A model generated the notes under the pieces. It was not told the DNA's origin. It did no database searches and worked only from the letters and a program-made list of their open reading frames with translations. DNA of 64,000 nucleotides from Bradyrhizobium manausense (GTDB lineage: Bacteria; Pseudomonadota; Alphaproteobacteria; Rhizobiales; Xanthobacteraceae). This document shows, piece after piece, positions 43,140-52,564 of this stretch. A program made the position numbers and the translations under genes. Position 1 is the stretch's first letter. Every line of letters begins with the position of its first letter. The stretch covers positions 1 through 64,000 of the forward strand of contig NZ_JAFCKB010000026.1 in NCBI RefSeq assembly GCF_018130615.1, written 5' to 3'.

Positions 43140-46091
43140 CTACGCCTGGCTCGCAATCGCCTTGCCGAGCGCGGCCTGCGCTGCGGCAAGCCGCGCGATC
43201 GGCACGCGGTACGGTGAGCACGAGACGTAGTCGAGGCCGACATTGTGGCAGAACGCCACGGAGGCCGGATCGCCGCCGTGCTCGCCACAGATGCCCATCT
43301 TGAGCTTCGGGCGCGTCTTGCGGCCGCGCGCGACGCCGATCTTGACGAGCTCGCCGACGCCTTCCTGATCCAGCGAGATGAAGGGATCGATCGAGAGAAT
43401 GCCCTTCGTCACGTAGGGACCGAGGAAGCTCGCGGCATCGTCGCGGCTGATGCCGTAGGTCGTCTGCGTCAGGTCGTTGGTACCGAACGAGAAGAACTCG
43501 GCGCTCTCGGCGATCTCCTCCGCGAGCAGGCAGGCGCGCGGCAGCTCGATCATGGTGCCGACCTGATAGGCGAGCTTGGTGTTGGTGTCGCGCATCACCG
43601 CCTTCGCGGTGGCGTCGATCCGCGCCTTGACCAGGTCAAGCTCGGCCTTGGTCGCGATCAGCGGCACCATCACCTCGAGGCCCACGGCCTTGCCGGTGCG
43701 CTTCTCGGCCTCGACCGCAGCCTCGAAGATCGCGCGGGCCTGCATCTCGGCGATCTCGGGATAGGCGATCGCGATGCGGCAGCCGCGGAAGCCGAGCATC
43801 GGATTGAACTCCGACAGCTCGCGCGCACGGTCGGCCAGGCGCCGCGGGTCGGTGTTCATGGCGCGCGCCACTTCCTCGACCTCGGCATGGGTGTGCGGCA
43901 GGAACTCGTGCAGCGGCGGGTCGAGCAGACGGATCGTGACGGGCAGGCCCTTCATGATCTCGAACAGCTCGACGAAATCGGCGCGCTGCATCGGCAGGAG
44001 TTTAGCCAGCGCGGCACGGCGCGACTGTTCGTCTTCGGAGAGGATCATCTCGCGCACCGTGCGGATGCGCGTCTCCTCGAAGAACATGTGCTCGGTGCGG
44101 CACAGACCAATGCCTTCGGCGCCGAACTTGATCGCGGTGCGGGCGTCGTCAGGCGTGTCCCCGTTGACGCGAACGCCGATCTTGCGGACCTGGTCGGCCC
44201 AATTCATCAGCGTGCCGAATTCGCCGGAGAGCTCCGGCTCGATCATCGGCATGCGGCCGGCCAGCACCTGGCCGAGCGAGCCGTCGATGGTGATGACGTC
44301 ACCGGCCTTGAAGGTGCGCGAACCGATGCTCATGGTGCCGCGGCCGTAATCGACGCGGATGGTGCCGCAGCCCGAGACGCAGGGCTTGCCCATGCCGCGC
44401 GCCACCACGGCGGCGTGCGAAGTCATGCCACCGCGCGTGGTCAGGATGCCTTCGGCGGCGTGCATGCCATGGATGTCTTCAGGGCTGGTCTCGATGCGGA
44501 CCAGAATGACCTTGCGCCCGTCGCCCTGGAGCTTGGCCGCTTCGTCCGAGGAGAACACGATCTCGCCCGAGGCCGCGCCGGGCGACGCCGGCAGGCCGGT
44601 CGCGATGACGTCGCGCTTGGCGTTGGGATCGATGGTCGGATGCAGCAACTGGTCGAGCGAAGCGGGATCGATCCGCGTCACCGCTTCCTTCTTGGTGATC
44701 AGGCCTTCGTTGGCGAGCTCGACCGCGATGCGCAGCGCCGCCTTCGCGGTGCGCTTGCCGCCACGAGTCTGGAGCATCCACAGCTTGCCCCGCTCGACCG
44801 TGAACTCCATGTCCTGCATGTCACGGTAGTGCTTCTCGAGCTGCGTGTAGATCCGCGTCAGCTCCTTGAAGGCCTCCGGCATCGCTGCTTCCATCGACGC
44901 CCTGTCGGAACCGGACTCCTTGCGCGCCTCCTCGGTGATGTCCTGCGGCGTGCGGATGCCCGCCACCACGTCCTCACCTTGTGCGTTGATCAGGAACTCG
45001 CCGTAGAGCTTGCTCTCGCCGGTCGAGGGGTTGCGGGTAAACGCAACGCCGGTCGCCGAGGTCTCGCCCATGTTGCCGAACACCATGGCCTGCACGTTGA
45101 CCGCGGTACCCCAGGATTCCGGAATGTCGTGCAGCTTGCGATAGGTCATCGCGCGCGCATTCATCCAGGACGAAAATACCGCGCCGACTGCGCCCCAGAG
45201 CTGGTCATGCGGGTCCTGCGGGAAGTCCTTGCCGGTCTCGCGCGCGACCGCATCCTTGTACTTGCCGACCAGTTCGACCCAGTCCTCGGCGGACAGGTCG
45301 GTGTCGAGCGTGTAGCCTTGGCTGTCCTTGAAGGTATCGAGGATTTCCTCGAAGTGATGATGCTCGAAGCCGAGCACCACGTCGGAATACATGGTGATGA
45401 AGCGGCGATAGCTGTCATAGGCGAAGCGGCGGTCGCCGGAGAGCTCCGACAGCGCTTCCACCGTCTGGTCGTTGAGACCGAGATTGAGCACGGTGTCCAT
45501 CATGCCCGGCATCGAGGCGCGCGCGCCGGAGCGCACGGAGACGAGCAGCGGGTTCTTGGTGTCGCCGAACACCTTGCCGGTCAACTTGCCGACATAGTCC
45601 AGCGCCTTCTCAACCTGCGACCGCAATTCCTTGGGATAGGTTTTGTCGTGGGCGTAGAAATAGGTGCAGACCGAGGTCGGGATGGTGAAGCCCGGGGGCA
45701 CCGGCAGGCCGAGATTGGCCATCTCGGCGAGGTTGGCGCCCTTGCCGCCAAGCAGGTCGCGCATCTCCGATCGGCCTTCGGCCTTGCCGTCACCGAACGT
45801 GAAGACCCACTTGCCGGCCGGGATCTTGGCTGGTGCGCTCTTGGCAGGTGCACTCCTGGCCGGCGCGCTCTTGGCCGCAACCTTCGGCGCAGTCGGTTTG
45901 GTCGCAGCTTTCGCGGCGGGCTTGGCCGCCGGCTTCGAAACCGGCTTGGCAGCAGCCTTGCCGACCGGCTTCGGGGAGCTCTTCACGGCGCTCTTGGGGA
46001 GCGCCTTGCGGGCCGCCGGTGCGGCTTTCGCCTTGGCGGAGGGCTTTGATTTCACTGCAGTTTTATTCGGCTTCGAGGCGGCTTTGGCCAT
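43140..46091 (-). CDS. ppdK: Pyruvate, phosphate dikinase with a basic N-terminal tail
   Basis: 983-residue PPDK (pyruvate + ATP + Pi to PEP + AMP + PPi), longer than the usual 870-890. The first ~95 residues form a Lys/Ala/Pro/Ser tail (KPVSKPAAKPAAKAATKP and similar), like histone H1 tails; the enzyme begins at WVFTFGDGKAEG. Domains: nucleotide-binding (RDLLGGKGANLAEMANLG, then about 120-480), swivelling phosphohistidine domain with GGMTSHAAVVARGMGKPCVSGC, and the C-terminal TIM barrel with FSFGTNDLTQTTYG and CGEHGGDPASV. The start at 46091 (MAKAA) is the first ATG; a GTG three codons upstream is less likely. Supports gluconeogenesis from dicarboxylates, fitting organic-acid use in this organism. 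Confidence 0.95.
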   Translation of the reverse strand: MAKAASKPNKTAVKSKPSAKAKAAPAARKALPKSAVKSSPKPVGKAAAKPVSKPAAKPAAKAATKPTAPKVAAKSAPARSAPAKSAPAKIPAGKWVFTFGDGKAEGRSEMRDLLGGKGANLAEMANLGLPVPPGFTIPTSVCTYFYAHDKTYPKELRSQVEKALDYVGKLTGKVFGDTKNPLLVSVRSGARASMPGMMDTVLNLGLNDQTVEALSELSGDRRFAYDSYRRFITMYSDVVLGFEHHHFEEILDTFKDSQGYTLDTDLSAEDWVELVGKYKDAVARETGKDFPQDPHDQLWGAVGAVFSSWMNARAMTYRKLHDIPESWGTAVNVQAMVFGNMGETSATGVAFTRNPSTGESKLYGEFLINAQGEDVVAGIRTPQDITEEARKESGSDRASMEAAMPEAFKELTRIYTQLEKHYRDMQDMEFTVERGKLWMLQTRGGKRTAKAALRIAVELANEGLITKKEAVTRIDPASLDQLLHPTIDPNAKRDVIATGLPASPGAASGEIVFSSDEAAKLQGDGRKVILVRIETSPEDIHGMHAAEGILTTRGGMTSHAAVVARGMGKPCVSGCGTIRVDYGRGTMSIGSRTFKAGDVITIDGSLGQVLAGRMPMIEPELSGEFGTLMNWADQVRKIGVRVNGDTPDDARTAIKFGAEGIGLCRTEHMFFEETRIRTVREMILSEDEQSRRAALAKLLPMQRADFVELFEIMKGLPVTIRLLDPPLHEFLPHTHAEVEEVARAMNTDPRRLADRARELSEFNPMLGFRGCRIAIAYPEIAEMQARAIFEAAVEAEKRTGKAVGLEVMVPLIATKAELDLVKARIDATAKAVMRDTNTKLAYQVGTMIELPRACLLAEEIAESAEFFSFGTNDLTQTTYGISRDDAASFLGPYVTKGILSIDPFISLDQEGVGELVKIGVARGRKTRPKLKMGICGEHGGDPASVAFCHNVGLDYVSCSPYRVPIARLAAAQAALGKAIASQA

Positions 46092-46185
46092 AGCTTGCAC
46101 ACAACCTGCGAGAGGGACGGGAAATTGCGGGCCTTACACCACTTTGGGCGGGCCCGCGCAAGTCAGAGTTCCGGAAAATGAAGGC

Positions 46186-46341
46186 CTAGAGATGGAGCCA
46201 CTTCAACAATCCGAGCCCAATCGCACCATTGATGATGAGGAAAATCGCCACGATCAGGTTGAGCAGGCGCGGCATGATCAAAATGAGCACGCCCGCAAGC
46301 AGCGACAGAAGCGGCGAGATGTGGGCGACGGTGATGTGCAT
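46186..46341 (-). CDS. DUF3096 small two-span membrane protein
   Basis: 51-residue protein, almost wholly hydrophobic: MHITVAHISPLLSLLAGVLI, then LIMPRLLNLIVAIFLIINGA, then IGLGLLKWLHL. This matches the DUF3096 family (short membrane proteins with the LLSLLAGVLILI..R.LN.IVAIYLI..G..GL pattern). Two membrane segments are separated by a short MPRL turn. It lies 95 bases after the ppdK start, divergent from DUF1236. Function unknown. Confidence 0.85.
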   Translation of the reverse strand: MHITVAHISPLLSLLAGVLILIMPRLLNLIVAIFLIINGAIGLGLLKWLHL

Positions 46342-46578
46342 GAATTTTCTTTCCGAGCGTTAGGGCGAATCGCGGGCCGATCATAGCGGACCGGGTTCCG
46401 CGGGTAGAGACGCGCAGGCCGCCCGACGAGTTCCGGGCTTCGCGAAAACTGCCCGAAATTGCCGCGTATGCGGCACGGCTTTTTCGGAACATCACGCGCG
46501 GCGCAGCATTGGCAACCGGTCGCGCCGCTGGCGCTTCCCGTAACACCATTTCGCAAGACCACGTCGAAGGAGTTGCCC

Positions 46579-46932
46579 ATGCGAAACAGGATTCTTGCCC
46601 TTGCAGCGCTCGCGGCCGCGATCGGCTCGCCCGTCGCGGCGCCGGCGCAAACCGGAATCACAGTGGGACGCGCGCCCGCGGTGGTCGACAATGGCCCAAC
46701 GATTGCGGTCGAGCAGCGGCCGGCCTTCCGTGACTATGTGGTCGAGCAACGTGTCCCGGCCTTCAGCATTCCCGATCGCGTCGTGGTCGGTGCCACCTTA
46801 CCTGAAACCGGCATCACCTATTATGACGTGCCGCAACGTTTCGGTGCGACGACCTATCGCTACACGGTCATCAACGGCGAGACCGTGCTGGTCGAGCCAC
46901 GCTCGCGGCGCATCGTCGAGGTGATGGACTAG
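46579..46932 (+). CDS. DUF1236-like exported protein
   Basis: 117-residue secreted protein with a signal peptide (MRNRILALAALAAAIGSPVAAPA-QT). The mature half repeats beta-rich phrases including FRDYVVEQRVPAFSIPDRVVVGATLPETGITYYDVPQRFGATTYRYTVINGETVLVEPRSRRIVEVMD, the DUF1236 pattern of rhizobial envelope proteins, where such units form small beta structures. Ribosome site AAGGAG seven bases before the ATG. Followed by a strong terminator, so probably monocistronic. Confidence 0.82.
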   Translation: MRNRILALAALAAAIGSPVAAPAQTGITVGRAPAVVDNGPTIAVEQRPAFRDYVVEQRVPAFSIPDRVVVGATLPETGITYYDVPQRFGATTYRYTVINGETVLVEPRSRRIVEVMD

Positions 46933-47007
46933 GGTTTCTAGTGATCAACTAGATGTCCGGCGCGTCACATCAATCAGGCTGACGCGAGCAGTGGAAACGG
47001 ACATCAG

Positions 47008-47046
47008 GCCCCGCCCGGTCTTCCCCCCGCCGGGCGGGGCATTTTT
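47008..47046 (+). terminator. Intrinsic terminator of the DUF1236 gene
   Basis: GCCCCGCCCGG and CCGGGCGGGGC form an 11-bp GC stem with an 11-base loop, followed by ATTTTTG. About 75 bases after the stop codon. Confidence 0.9.
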
Positions 47047-47053
47047 GTACGTG

Positions 47054-47131
47054 GTCGTTCCGGGGCGGTCCGCAGGACCGAACCCGGAACCTCGAGATTC
47101 CGGGTCCGCGCTTCGCGCGCCCCGGAATGAC
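47054..47131. repeat. 'GTCATTCCGGGGCG' family repeat, copy 2
   Basis: Starts gtcgttccggggcgg and ends cgcgccccggaatgac, inner pair aacccggaacctcgag / attccgggtccgcgc. It lies between the terminator of DUF1236 and the glyS stop. Confidence 0.85.
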
Positions 47132-47150
47132 GGCCTCATCTGCGAAGAGA

Positions 47151-49250
47151 TCAGTCCTGGATCTTCGAGAAATCCGCGACCGCACGCGTGGCGCTGCGGA
47201 TCTCGTTCAGCAGCTTCAGGCGGTTCTCGCGCACCTTCGCATCGTCGTCATTGACGCGCACCTTCTCGAAAAACGCATCGACCGGCGAGCGCAGCTTCGC
47301 CAACGCGCGCATCGCGGCGGCAAAGTCTTCCTTGGCGACAGCGGCGCTCGCTTCCGCCTTCACCTCTCCGATCGCCTTGGCCAGCGCCTTCTCCTCCTCG
47401 AGGCTGTAGAGCGCCGCATCGGGCGCGCCGTCGAAGGCCCGCTTGTCCTTCTTTTCCTCGATCGAGAGAATGTTGCTGGCGCGCTTGGTGCCTGCGAGCA
47501 GGTTTTTGCCGTCGTCGCTCTCGAGGAACTTGCCGAGCGCCTCGACGCGGCGGACGATCATCAGGAGATCGTCCTGGCCGCCGAGTGCGAACACGGCATC
47601 GACGAGATCGTGACGTGCGCCCTGCTCGCGGAGCTGGACCTTGAGACGGTCGGCGAAGAAGGCGAGCAGATCGTTCGGCAGCTTCTGCGCGTCCGCAGGT
47701 TTTACCGACAAGCCGGCAAGCGCAGATGCAGCCGCCTTCATCAGCGACAAGCGCAGAGCGTTCTCAGCGATCAAACGAATGACGCCCAGCGCCGCACGGC
47801 GCAGCGCATACGGGTCCTTCGATCCTGTGGGCTTCTCATCAATGGCCCAAAAGCCGACCAACGTATCGATCTTATCGGCAAGCGCCACCGCAACGCTGAC
47901 CGGATCGGTCGGCACGCGATCGGCAGGGCCTTGCGGCTTGTAGTGCTCCTCGCAGGCCGCGGCGACGGACGCGTCCTCGCCCTGGGCCAGCGCGTAGTAC
48001 TTGCCCATCAGGCCCTGCACCTCGGGGAATTCGCCGACGACTTCGGTCAGCAGATCCGCCTTGGCCAGATGCGTGGCGCGCTTCGCCCTGGCGACATCGG
48101 CGCCAACAAGCGGCGCAATCTCAGCGGCGAGGCGCTCGATGCGCTTGATGCGCTCGGCTTGCGTGCCGAGCTTCTCGTGGAACACGATCTGCTCGAACTT
48201 CGGCAGCCGGTCCTCGAGCCTGGTCTTCAGATCGGCCTCGTAGAAGAATTTTGCATCGCTGAGCCGCGCACGGATCACGCGCTCATTGCCGCCGATGATG
48301 GTCTTGCCACCGTCGATGGCCTCGATATTGGCGACCAGGATGAACTTGTTGGCGAGCTTGCCCGTCTTGGGATCGCGCACCACGAAGCATTTCTGGTTGT
48401 TGCGGATGGTGGCGCGGATCACCTCGTCCGGAGTCTTCAAGAACTCCTGCTCGAACGAGCCCATCAGCACGACCGGCCATTCGACGAGGCCCGAGACCTC
48501 GTCGAGCAGGTTCTGGTCCTCGACGAGATCAAAGCCTTGCGCGAAGGCAAGCTGCTTGGCGTCGGTGAGGATTGCGTCCTTGCGCCGCTCGGGATCGAGC
48601 ACGACTTTCGCGTCCAGGAGCTTGGCTTCGTAGTCCTCGAAACGGCGGACGGAAATAGCCGATGGCGCAAGGAAGCGATGGCCGTAGGTGGTCTGGCCGG
48701 CCTCGATGCCGTCGACCTCGAACTTCACGACATCGGGCTCTTCAGTCTCGAGGCCGAAGGTTGCGGTGATCGCGTGCAACGGACGCACCCAGCTGAGCGA
48801 TCCGGGCTTGCCCGAGCGCGCGCCCCAGCGCATCGATTTCGGCCAGGGGAAGGTACGGATGATGACGGGTAGGATCTCGGCGAGCACGTCGATTGCGGCG
48901 CGGCCGGGTTTCTCGATCAGTCCGATGTAGAAATCACCCTTGGGATCGCGCTGGATCTTGGCCTCGTCCAGCGAGTTCAAACCCGTCGCTTTCAGGAAGC
49001 CCTGCACGGCTGCATCGGGCGCGCCGACTTTCGGGCCGCGGCGTTCGGTTTTCAGATCGGGCTGGCGCGCAGGAATGCCGTGCACGGTGAGCGCAAGACG
49101 GCGCGGCGTCGCAAAAGCTTTCGCGCCCTCATAGACCAGACCCTCGGCGACGAGCTTGTCGGTGGCCAGGCGGCGCAGATCGTCGGCCGCCTTGGCCTGC
49201 ATGCGCGCGGGGATTTCTTCCGAGAACAGTTCAAGCAAAAGATCGGGCAT
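47151..49250 (-). CDS. glyS: Glycyl-tRNA synthetase beta subunit
   Basis: 699-residue beta chain of the alpha2beta2 glycyl-tRNA synthetase. N terminus [28 protein letters not shown], then [19 protein letters not shown] and the HD-like segment ([33 protein letters not shown]), ending in the anticodon-binding domain ([22 protein letters not shown]). The start at 49250 shares one base with the glyQ stop (TGATG), so translation is coupled. Expected length about 690. Confidence 0.96.
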   Translation of the reverse strand: MPDLLLELFSEEIPARMQAKAADDLRRLATDKLVAEGLVYEGAKAFATPRRLALTVHGIPARQPDLKTERRGPKVGAPDAAVQGFLKATGLNSLDEAKIQRDPKGDFYIGLIEKPGRAAIDVLAEILPVIIRTFPWPKSMRWGARSGKPGSLSWVRPLHAITATFGLETEEPDVVKFEVDGIEAGQTTYGHRFLAPSAISVRRFEDYEAKLLDAKVVLDPERRKDAILTDAKQLAFAQGFDLVEDQNLLDEVSGLVEWPVVLMGSFEQEFLKTPDEVIRATIRNNQKCFVVRDPKTGKLANKFILVANIEAIDGGKTIIGGNERVIRARLSDAKFFYEADLKTRLEDRLPKFEQIVFHEKLGTQAERIKRIERLAAEIAPLVGADVARAKRATHLAKADLLTEVVGEFPEVQGLMGKYYALAQGEDASVAAACEEHYKPQGPADRVPTDPVSVAVALADKIDTLVGFWAIDEKPTGSKDPYALRRAALGVIRLIAENALRLSLMKAAASALAGLSVKPADAQKLPNDLLAFFADRLKVQLREQGARHDLVDAVFALGGQDDLLMIVRRVEALGKFLESDDGKNLLAGTKRASNILSIEEKKDKRAFDGAPDAALYSLEEEKALAKAIGEVKAEASAAVAKEDFAAAMRALAKLRSPVDAFFEKVRVNDDDAKVRENRLKLLNEIRSATRAVADFSKIQD

Positions 49251-50197
49251 CAGGCCGCTCCACCGGCTTCGGTGTGCACCCAGGCTTCGCCGCAGGCTTT
49301 CGCCAGCTCGCGGACCCGGAAAATGTAGCTCTGTCGCTCCGTCACCGAAATCACACCGCGCGCGTCGAGCAGGTTGAAGACATGGCTCGCCTTGATGCAC
49401 TGGTCATAGGCCGGCAGCGCCATCAGATGGACCTCGCGCTTGCCGGATTCCGAGTTTTTTTGCCAGCCGGCATCGAGGTATTTCTTGCAGGCCGCTTCGG
49501 CCATCTTGAATTGCTCGAACAGCATCGCCGTGTCGGCATGCTCGAAATTGTGTCGCGAGTATTCCTGCTCGGCCTGGAAGAACACATCGCGATAGCTGAC
49601 CTTCTCGGCGCCTTCGCGGCCGTTGAAGTTCAGGTCCATGATGCGGTCGACGCCTTGCAGATAGCAGGCGAGCCGTTCGAGGCCGTAGGTGAGCTCGCCT
49701 GCGACCGGTGCGCATTCCACGCCAGCGACCTGCTGGAAATAGGTGAACTGGCTGACTTCCATGCCGTCGCACCAGCACTCCCAGCCCAAGCCCCAGGCGC
49801 CGAGCGTCGGGCTCTCCCAATCGTCCTCGACGAAGCGGATGTCGTGGATGGCGCTGTCGATGCCGATCGCGGCGAGCGACTTCAGGTACAGTTCCTGAAG
49901 GTTCGGCGGCGACGGCTTGAGAATGACCTGGAACTGATAATAGTGCTGGAGCCGGTTGGGGTTCTCGCCGTAGCGGCCATCCTTGGGCCGACGCGAAGGC
50001 TGCACATAGGCAGCGTTCCACGGCCTCGGCCCGAGCGCGCGCAGGGTGGTCCCGGGGTGAAAGGTGCCGGCGCCGACTTCCATGTCGTAGGGCTGCAGAA
50101 TCACGCAGCCGTAATCCGCCCAGTAGCGCTGCAGGGCCAGGATCAGGCCCTGGAACGAGCGGTCCGGGCGCATATGGGCGGGCAATGAGGCGTCCAT
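49250..50197 (-). CDS. glyQ: Glycyl-tRNA synthetase alpha subunit
   Basis: 315-residue catalytic alpha chain: [77 protein letters not shown] and [20 protein letters not shown], all class II motifs. Upstream are a small membrane gene and an SppA-like gene, the order typical of Rhizobiales. Confidence 0.97.
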   Translation of the reverse strand: MDASLPAHMRPDRSFQGLILALQRYWADYGCVILQPYDMEVGAGTFHPGTTLRALGPRPWNAAYVQPSRRPKDGRYGENPNRLQHYYQFQVILKPSPPNLQELYLKSLAAIGIDSAIHDIRFVEDDWESPTLGAWGLGWECWCDGMEVSQFTYFQQVAGVECAPVAGELTYGLERLACYLQGVDRIMDLNFNGREGAEKVSYRDVFFQAEQEYSRHNFEHADTAMLFEQFKMAEAACKKYLDAGWQKNSESGKREVHLMALPAYDQCIKASHVFNLLDARGVISVTERQSYIFRVRELAKACGEAWVHTEAGGAA

Positions 50198-50290
50198 CGT
50201 CAGATCAGGCTCTCGCGGGGGGTTTTGAATCGCGCGGGACCGTATCGACGGCGGCAGTGGGAATCAAGGCAAAGGGGGACGGAAATGGCT

Positions 50291-50369
50291 GTCATTCCGG
50301 GGCGATGCGCAAGCATCGAACCCGGAATCTCGAGATTCCGGGTTCGCCCTTAGGGCGCGCCGGAATGAC
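50291..50369. repeat. 'GTCATTCCGGGGCG' family repeat, copy 3
   Basis: gtcattccggggcga at one end, cgcgccggaatgac at the other, with cccggaatctcgagattccggg forming a perfect inner palindrome. It separates glyQ from the small gene upstream. Confidence 0.85.
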
Positions 50370-50374
50370 GGTAC

Positions 50375-50566
50375 CTACCCCGGCCGATAAGCTCCGGTCA
50401 CGGGGTCACGCTTCAGCGTCTGGATGGTCCCCATATGGGCGGCCTCGGCGACGCGCGAGAGGCGCATCTCCTCCAGCTCCTCATTGATCCTGAGTGCGGT
50501 CTTGTAGGCCCAGCGGACCACGGCAAGCCCACCCAGCACGCCCGCGAATGCGACGAACGGCGGCAT
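50375..50566 (-). CDS. Small single-span membrane protein
   Basis: 63-residue protein: a hydrophobic N-terminal span (MPPFVAFAGVLGGLAVVRWAY) and an amphipathic C-terminal half (INEELEEMRLSRVAEAAHMGTIQTLKRDPVTGAYRPG). AAGGA sits seven bases before the ATG. The TLKRDPVTG.YRP ending is a pattern I recognise from small conserved rhizobial proteins, without function. Likely co-transcribed with the glyQS genes or with the peptidase upstream. Confidence 0.7.
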   Translation of the reverse strand: MPPFVAFAGVLGGLAVVRWAYKTALRINEELEEMRLSRVAEAAHMGTIQTLKRDPVTGAYRPG

Positions 50567-50671
50567 CGGTCGATCCTTGTCTCATGCTCAGCCCCCACAC
50601 GCATATTCGCGCACTCCGCCCCGCGCCGCAATTGGCCCGGCGAGGGGCCAAATGGCGCGGGAGGACGCCGC

Positions 50672-51580
50672 CTAGAACCCGAATTTTGCCCAAATCGCCC
50701 GCGTCTCGACCGCCGAGATCAGCTCGTCCGGCAGCCCGGCCATTGATTCCATGGCCGAAAGCTGGCCCGCGCCGGGCGATTTCCGCCCCAACAGGCCAGA
50801 CAGCAGCCCGGTCGGCTGCGCAATCACGGGGGTGAGAACTTTCTCGCCATAGCGGGCACGAAGAGTTGAGCGGAGATCGCCGATGCCGTCGGCGAGCCCG
50901 AGCGTGATCGACGTCTCGCCGGCCCAGTATTCGCCCGTGAACAGGGTGTCGTCGGCGCCCTTGAGCCGCGTACCCCGACTCTCCTTCACCAGCGCGATGA
51001 AGATCTGGTGGATCTCGCGCTGAAGCGCCTTCAGCTTGGCGACGTCGTCGGGGTTTTCCGGCAGGAAGGGATCGAGCATCGCCTTGTGGGCGCCGGCTGT
51101 GTAAAGGCGCCGCTCGATGCCGAGACGCTTGATCGCCTCCTGAAAGCCGAAGCTGCCGCCGACCACGCCGATCGAGCCGAGGATCGAGGAGGGATCGCAG
51201 AAAATCTCGTCGCCGGCGCAGGCGATCATGTAGCCACCGGACGCTGCGACGTCCTCCACGAACACCAGCACCGGCAGCTTCTTCTCCGCCGCGAGCTGCT
51301 TGATGCGCAGATAGATCTGGCGCGACTGCACCGGCGAGCCGCCGGGCGAATTGATCACCAGCGCCACCGCCTTGGCGTTGCGGACCGAGAAGGCCCGCTC
51401 CAGCACCCGCGCGAGACCCGCAAGCGTCATGCCCGGGCGCAGCGGCGTCACCGCGCCGATGACGCCCGATAGCCTCACCACCGGCACCACCGCAGTGCCC
51501 GGACGGAAGCGCGCCGGCAGATATTGCATGAGCTTGTCGGCCAGGCCGGAACTCCCGCGATCGTTCAATTGTTCGGCCAT
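50672..51580 (-). CDS. S49 family signal peptide peptidase-like protease (SppA/SohB type)
   Basis: 302-residue serine protease with Ser/Lys dyad: S114 in VEDVAASGGYMIACAG and K166 in TAGAHKAMLDPF. INSPGGSPVQSRQIY and SSILGSIGVVGGSFGFQEAIKRLGI are family hallmarks. Unusual for the family, no obvious N-terminal membrane anchor is present; the first hydrophobic stretch (AVVPVVRLSGVIGA) is a buried strand. It could act in the cytoplasm or at the membrane face on leftover signal peptides. Confidence 0.88.
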   Translation of the reverse strand: MAEQLNDRGSSGLADKLMQYLPARFRPGTAVVPVVRLSGVIGAVTPLRPGMTLAGLARVLERAFSVRNAKAVALVINSPGGSPVQSRQIYLRIKQLAAEKKLPVLVFVEDVAASGGYMIACAGDEIFCDPSSILGSIGVVGGSFGFQEAIKRLGIERRLYTAGAHKAMLDPFLPENPDDVAKLKALQREIHQIFIALVKESRGTRLKGADDTLFTGEYWAGETSITLGLADGIGDLRSTLRARYGEKVLTPVIAQPTGLLSGLLGRKSPGAGQLSAMESMAGLPDELISAVETRAIWAKFGF

Positions 51581-51693
51581 GCCGTTACTCCTGATTAACC
51601 AATTCTTATCACGCGACTGTCATTGAAGTTGCCTGGAACGTGTTTTGCAGAATCCCCGTTGGGAAGCTGCAATGAGGCAGCGGAGGAAGCGAC

Positions 51694-51792
51694 ATGAAGA
51701 TCTATCTGCTGTTGATGCTGATCGGCGCGCTTTTCACGGCGATTCGCTTTACGTCCCCGCAAGAGCAGCAGTCGGAATCGCTTCCCCAATAA
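51694..51792 (+). CDS. 32-residue membrane microprotein
   Basis: Short open frame: MKIYLLLMLIGALFTAIRF, then TSPQEQQSESLPQ. One N-terminal span with a polar tail. A strong ribosome site (GGAGG, seven bases from the ATG at 51694) makes translation likely. It lies between divergent SppA and the convergent methyltransferase, with only four bases to the latter's stop. No homologue known to me. Confidence 0.55.
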   Translation: MKIYLLLMLIGALFTAIRFTSPQEQQSESLPQ

Positions 51793-51796
51793 GCCG

Positions 51797-52564
51797 TCAC
51801 GGCTTTGCCAGCGGCAAGACCGCTCTCCCCTCCAGAATATTCCTCACCTCTTTTTTGGGCAGGCGTGACTCATCATTGAGCATGAGGCCTGGCAGCAACC
51901 GCATCGGCGCCTTGCCGCCCTTGACGGCACGCACCAGCACGCGGATCGCCGGTCTTTCCGCTTCGCCATGAACCGGCAGGACCGACACGCTGCCGAAACC
52001 GCGTGACAGCGCTGCCAAGACGTCCGCAATCCCATCCGCGCGCCAGATCAGCGTCAGCACGCCGTTCGAGCGGAGTATCCGCCGCGCTGCATGCAACCAC
52101 GCATGCAGCGTCTCCTCCGTCGCGACATGCGCGGTGTGACGCGCCTTTTCGGGCGAGCCGCGATGCCGCGTGGAATCGTTGAAGGGCGGGTTCATCAACA
52201 CGCAGTCGGCGCTGTCTGGCATGAGCCCATGGGCCGCAAAAGCCTGCGCATCGGCCGTGACGTCGAGCACGATCACGTCGGCAGGAATCGCATTCGCCGC
52301 CGCATTGGCCCGTGCCAGCTCGGCCAGCTCCGGATCGATCTCGACGAGACAAAGATCGATTCCGGCGACGCGCCGGCCCAGCGCCAGTCCGGCAGTGCCG
52401 ATTCCGGCACCGAGATCGACCACGCGGTCGCCGTCGCGGGCCTCCGTCGCCGCCGCAAGCAAGATGGCGTCATGCCCGGCGCGGTGACCGGATCGCTTCT
52501 GCTTGAGCAGCAGCTGCCCGCCGAGAAAGGCGTCCTCGGTGAGATCTGTGACGACGTCAATCAT
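51797..52564 (-). CDS. TrmN6-like tRNA (adenine-N6)-methyltransferase
   Basis: 255-residue SAM-dependent methyltransferase. SAM loop VVDLGAGIGTAGLALGRRV (about 49-67), acidic loop LVEIDPELAELARANAAAN, and catalytic NPPF (about 130) of N6-adenine/exocyclic amine methylases. The N-terminal DAFLGGQLLLKQKRSGHRAGHDAILLAAA matches TrmN6 (YfiC), which makes m6A37 in tRNA1(Val). Overlaps the DUF2007 gene by eight bases. Confidence 0.85.
   Translation of the reverse strand: MIDVVTDLTEDAFLGGQLLLKQKRSGHRAGHDAILLAAATEARDGDRVVDLGAGIGTAGLALGRRVAGIDLCLVEIDPELAELARANAAANAIPADVIVLDVTADAQAFAAHGLMPDSADCVLMNPPFNDSTRHRGSPEKARHTAHVATEETLHAWLHAARRILRSNGVLTLIWRADGIADVLAALSRGFGSVSVLPVHGEAERPAIRVLVRAVKGGKAPMRLLPGLMLNDESRLPKKEVRNILEGRAVLPLAKP

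Noticed and set aside
42829-43221. 130-codon frame between the wall hydrolase and ppdK
   Set aside because: It runs through the ppdK terminator and the ppdK 3' end, contains repeat-like sequence and lacks any protein signature.
43245-46049. Open frame of over 900 codons on the strand opposite ppdK
   Set aside because: Mirror frame of a high-GC gene; amino acid content is that expected for antisense translation (His/Arg/Asp/Gly/Leu rich), with no domain, while the ppdK strand has complete catalytic motifs.
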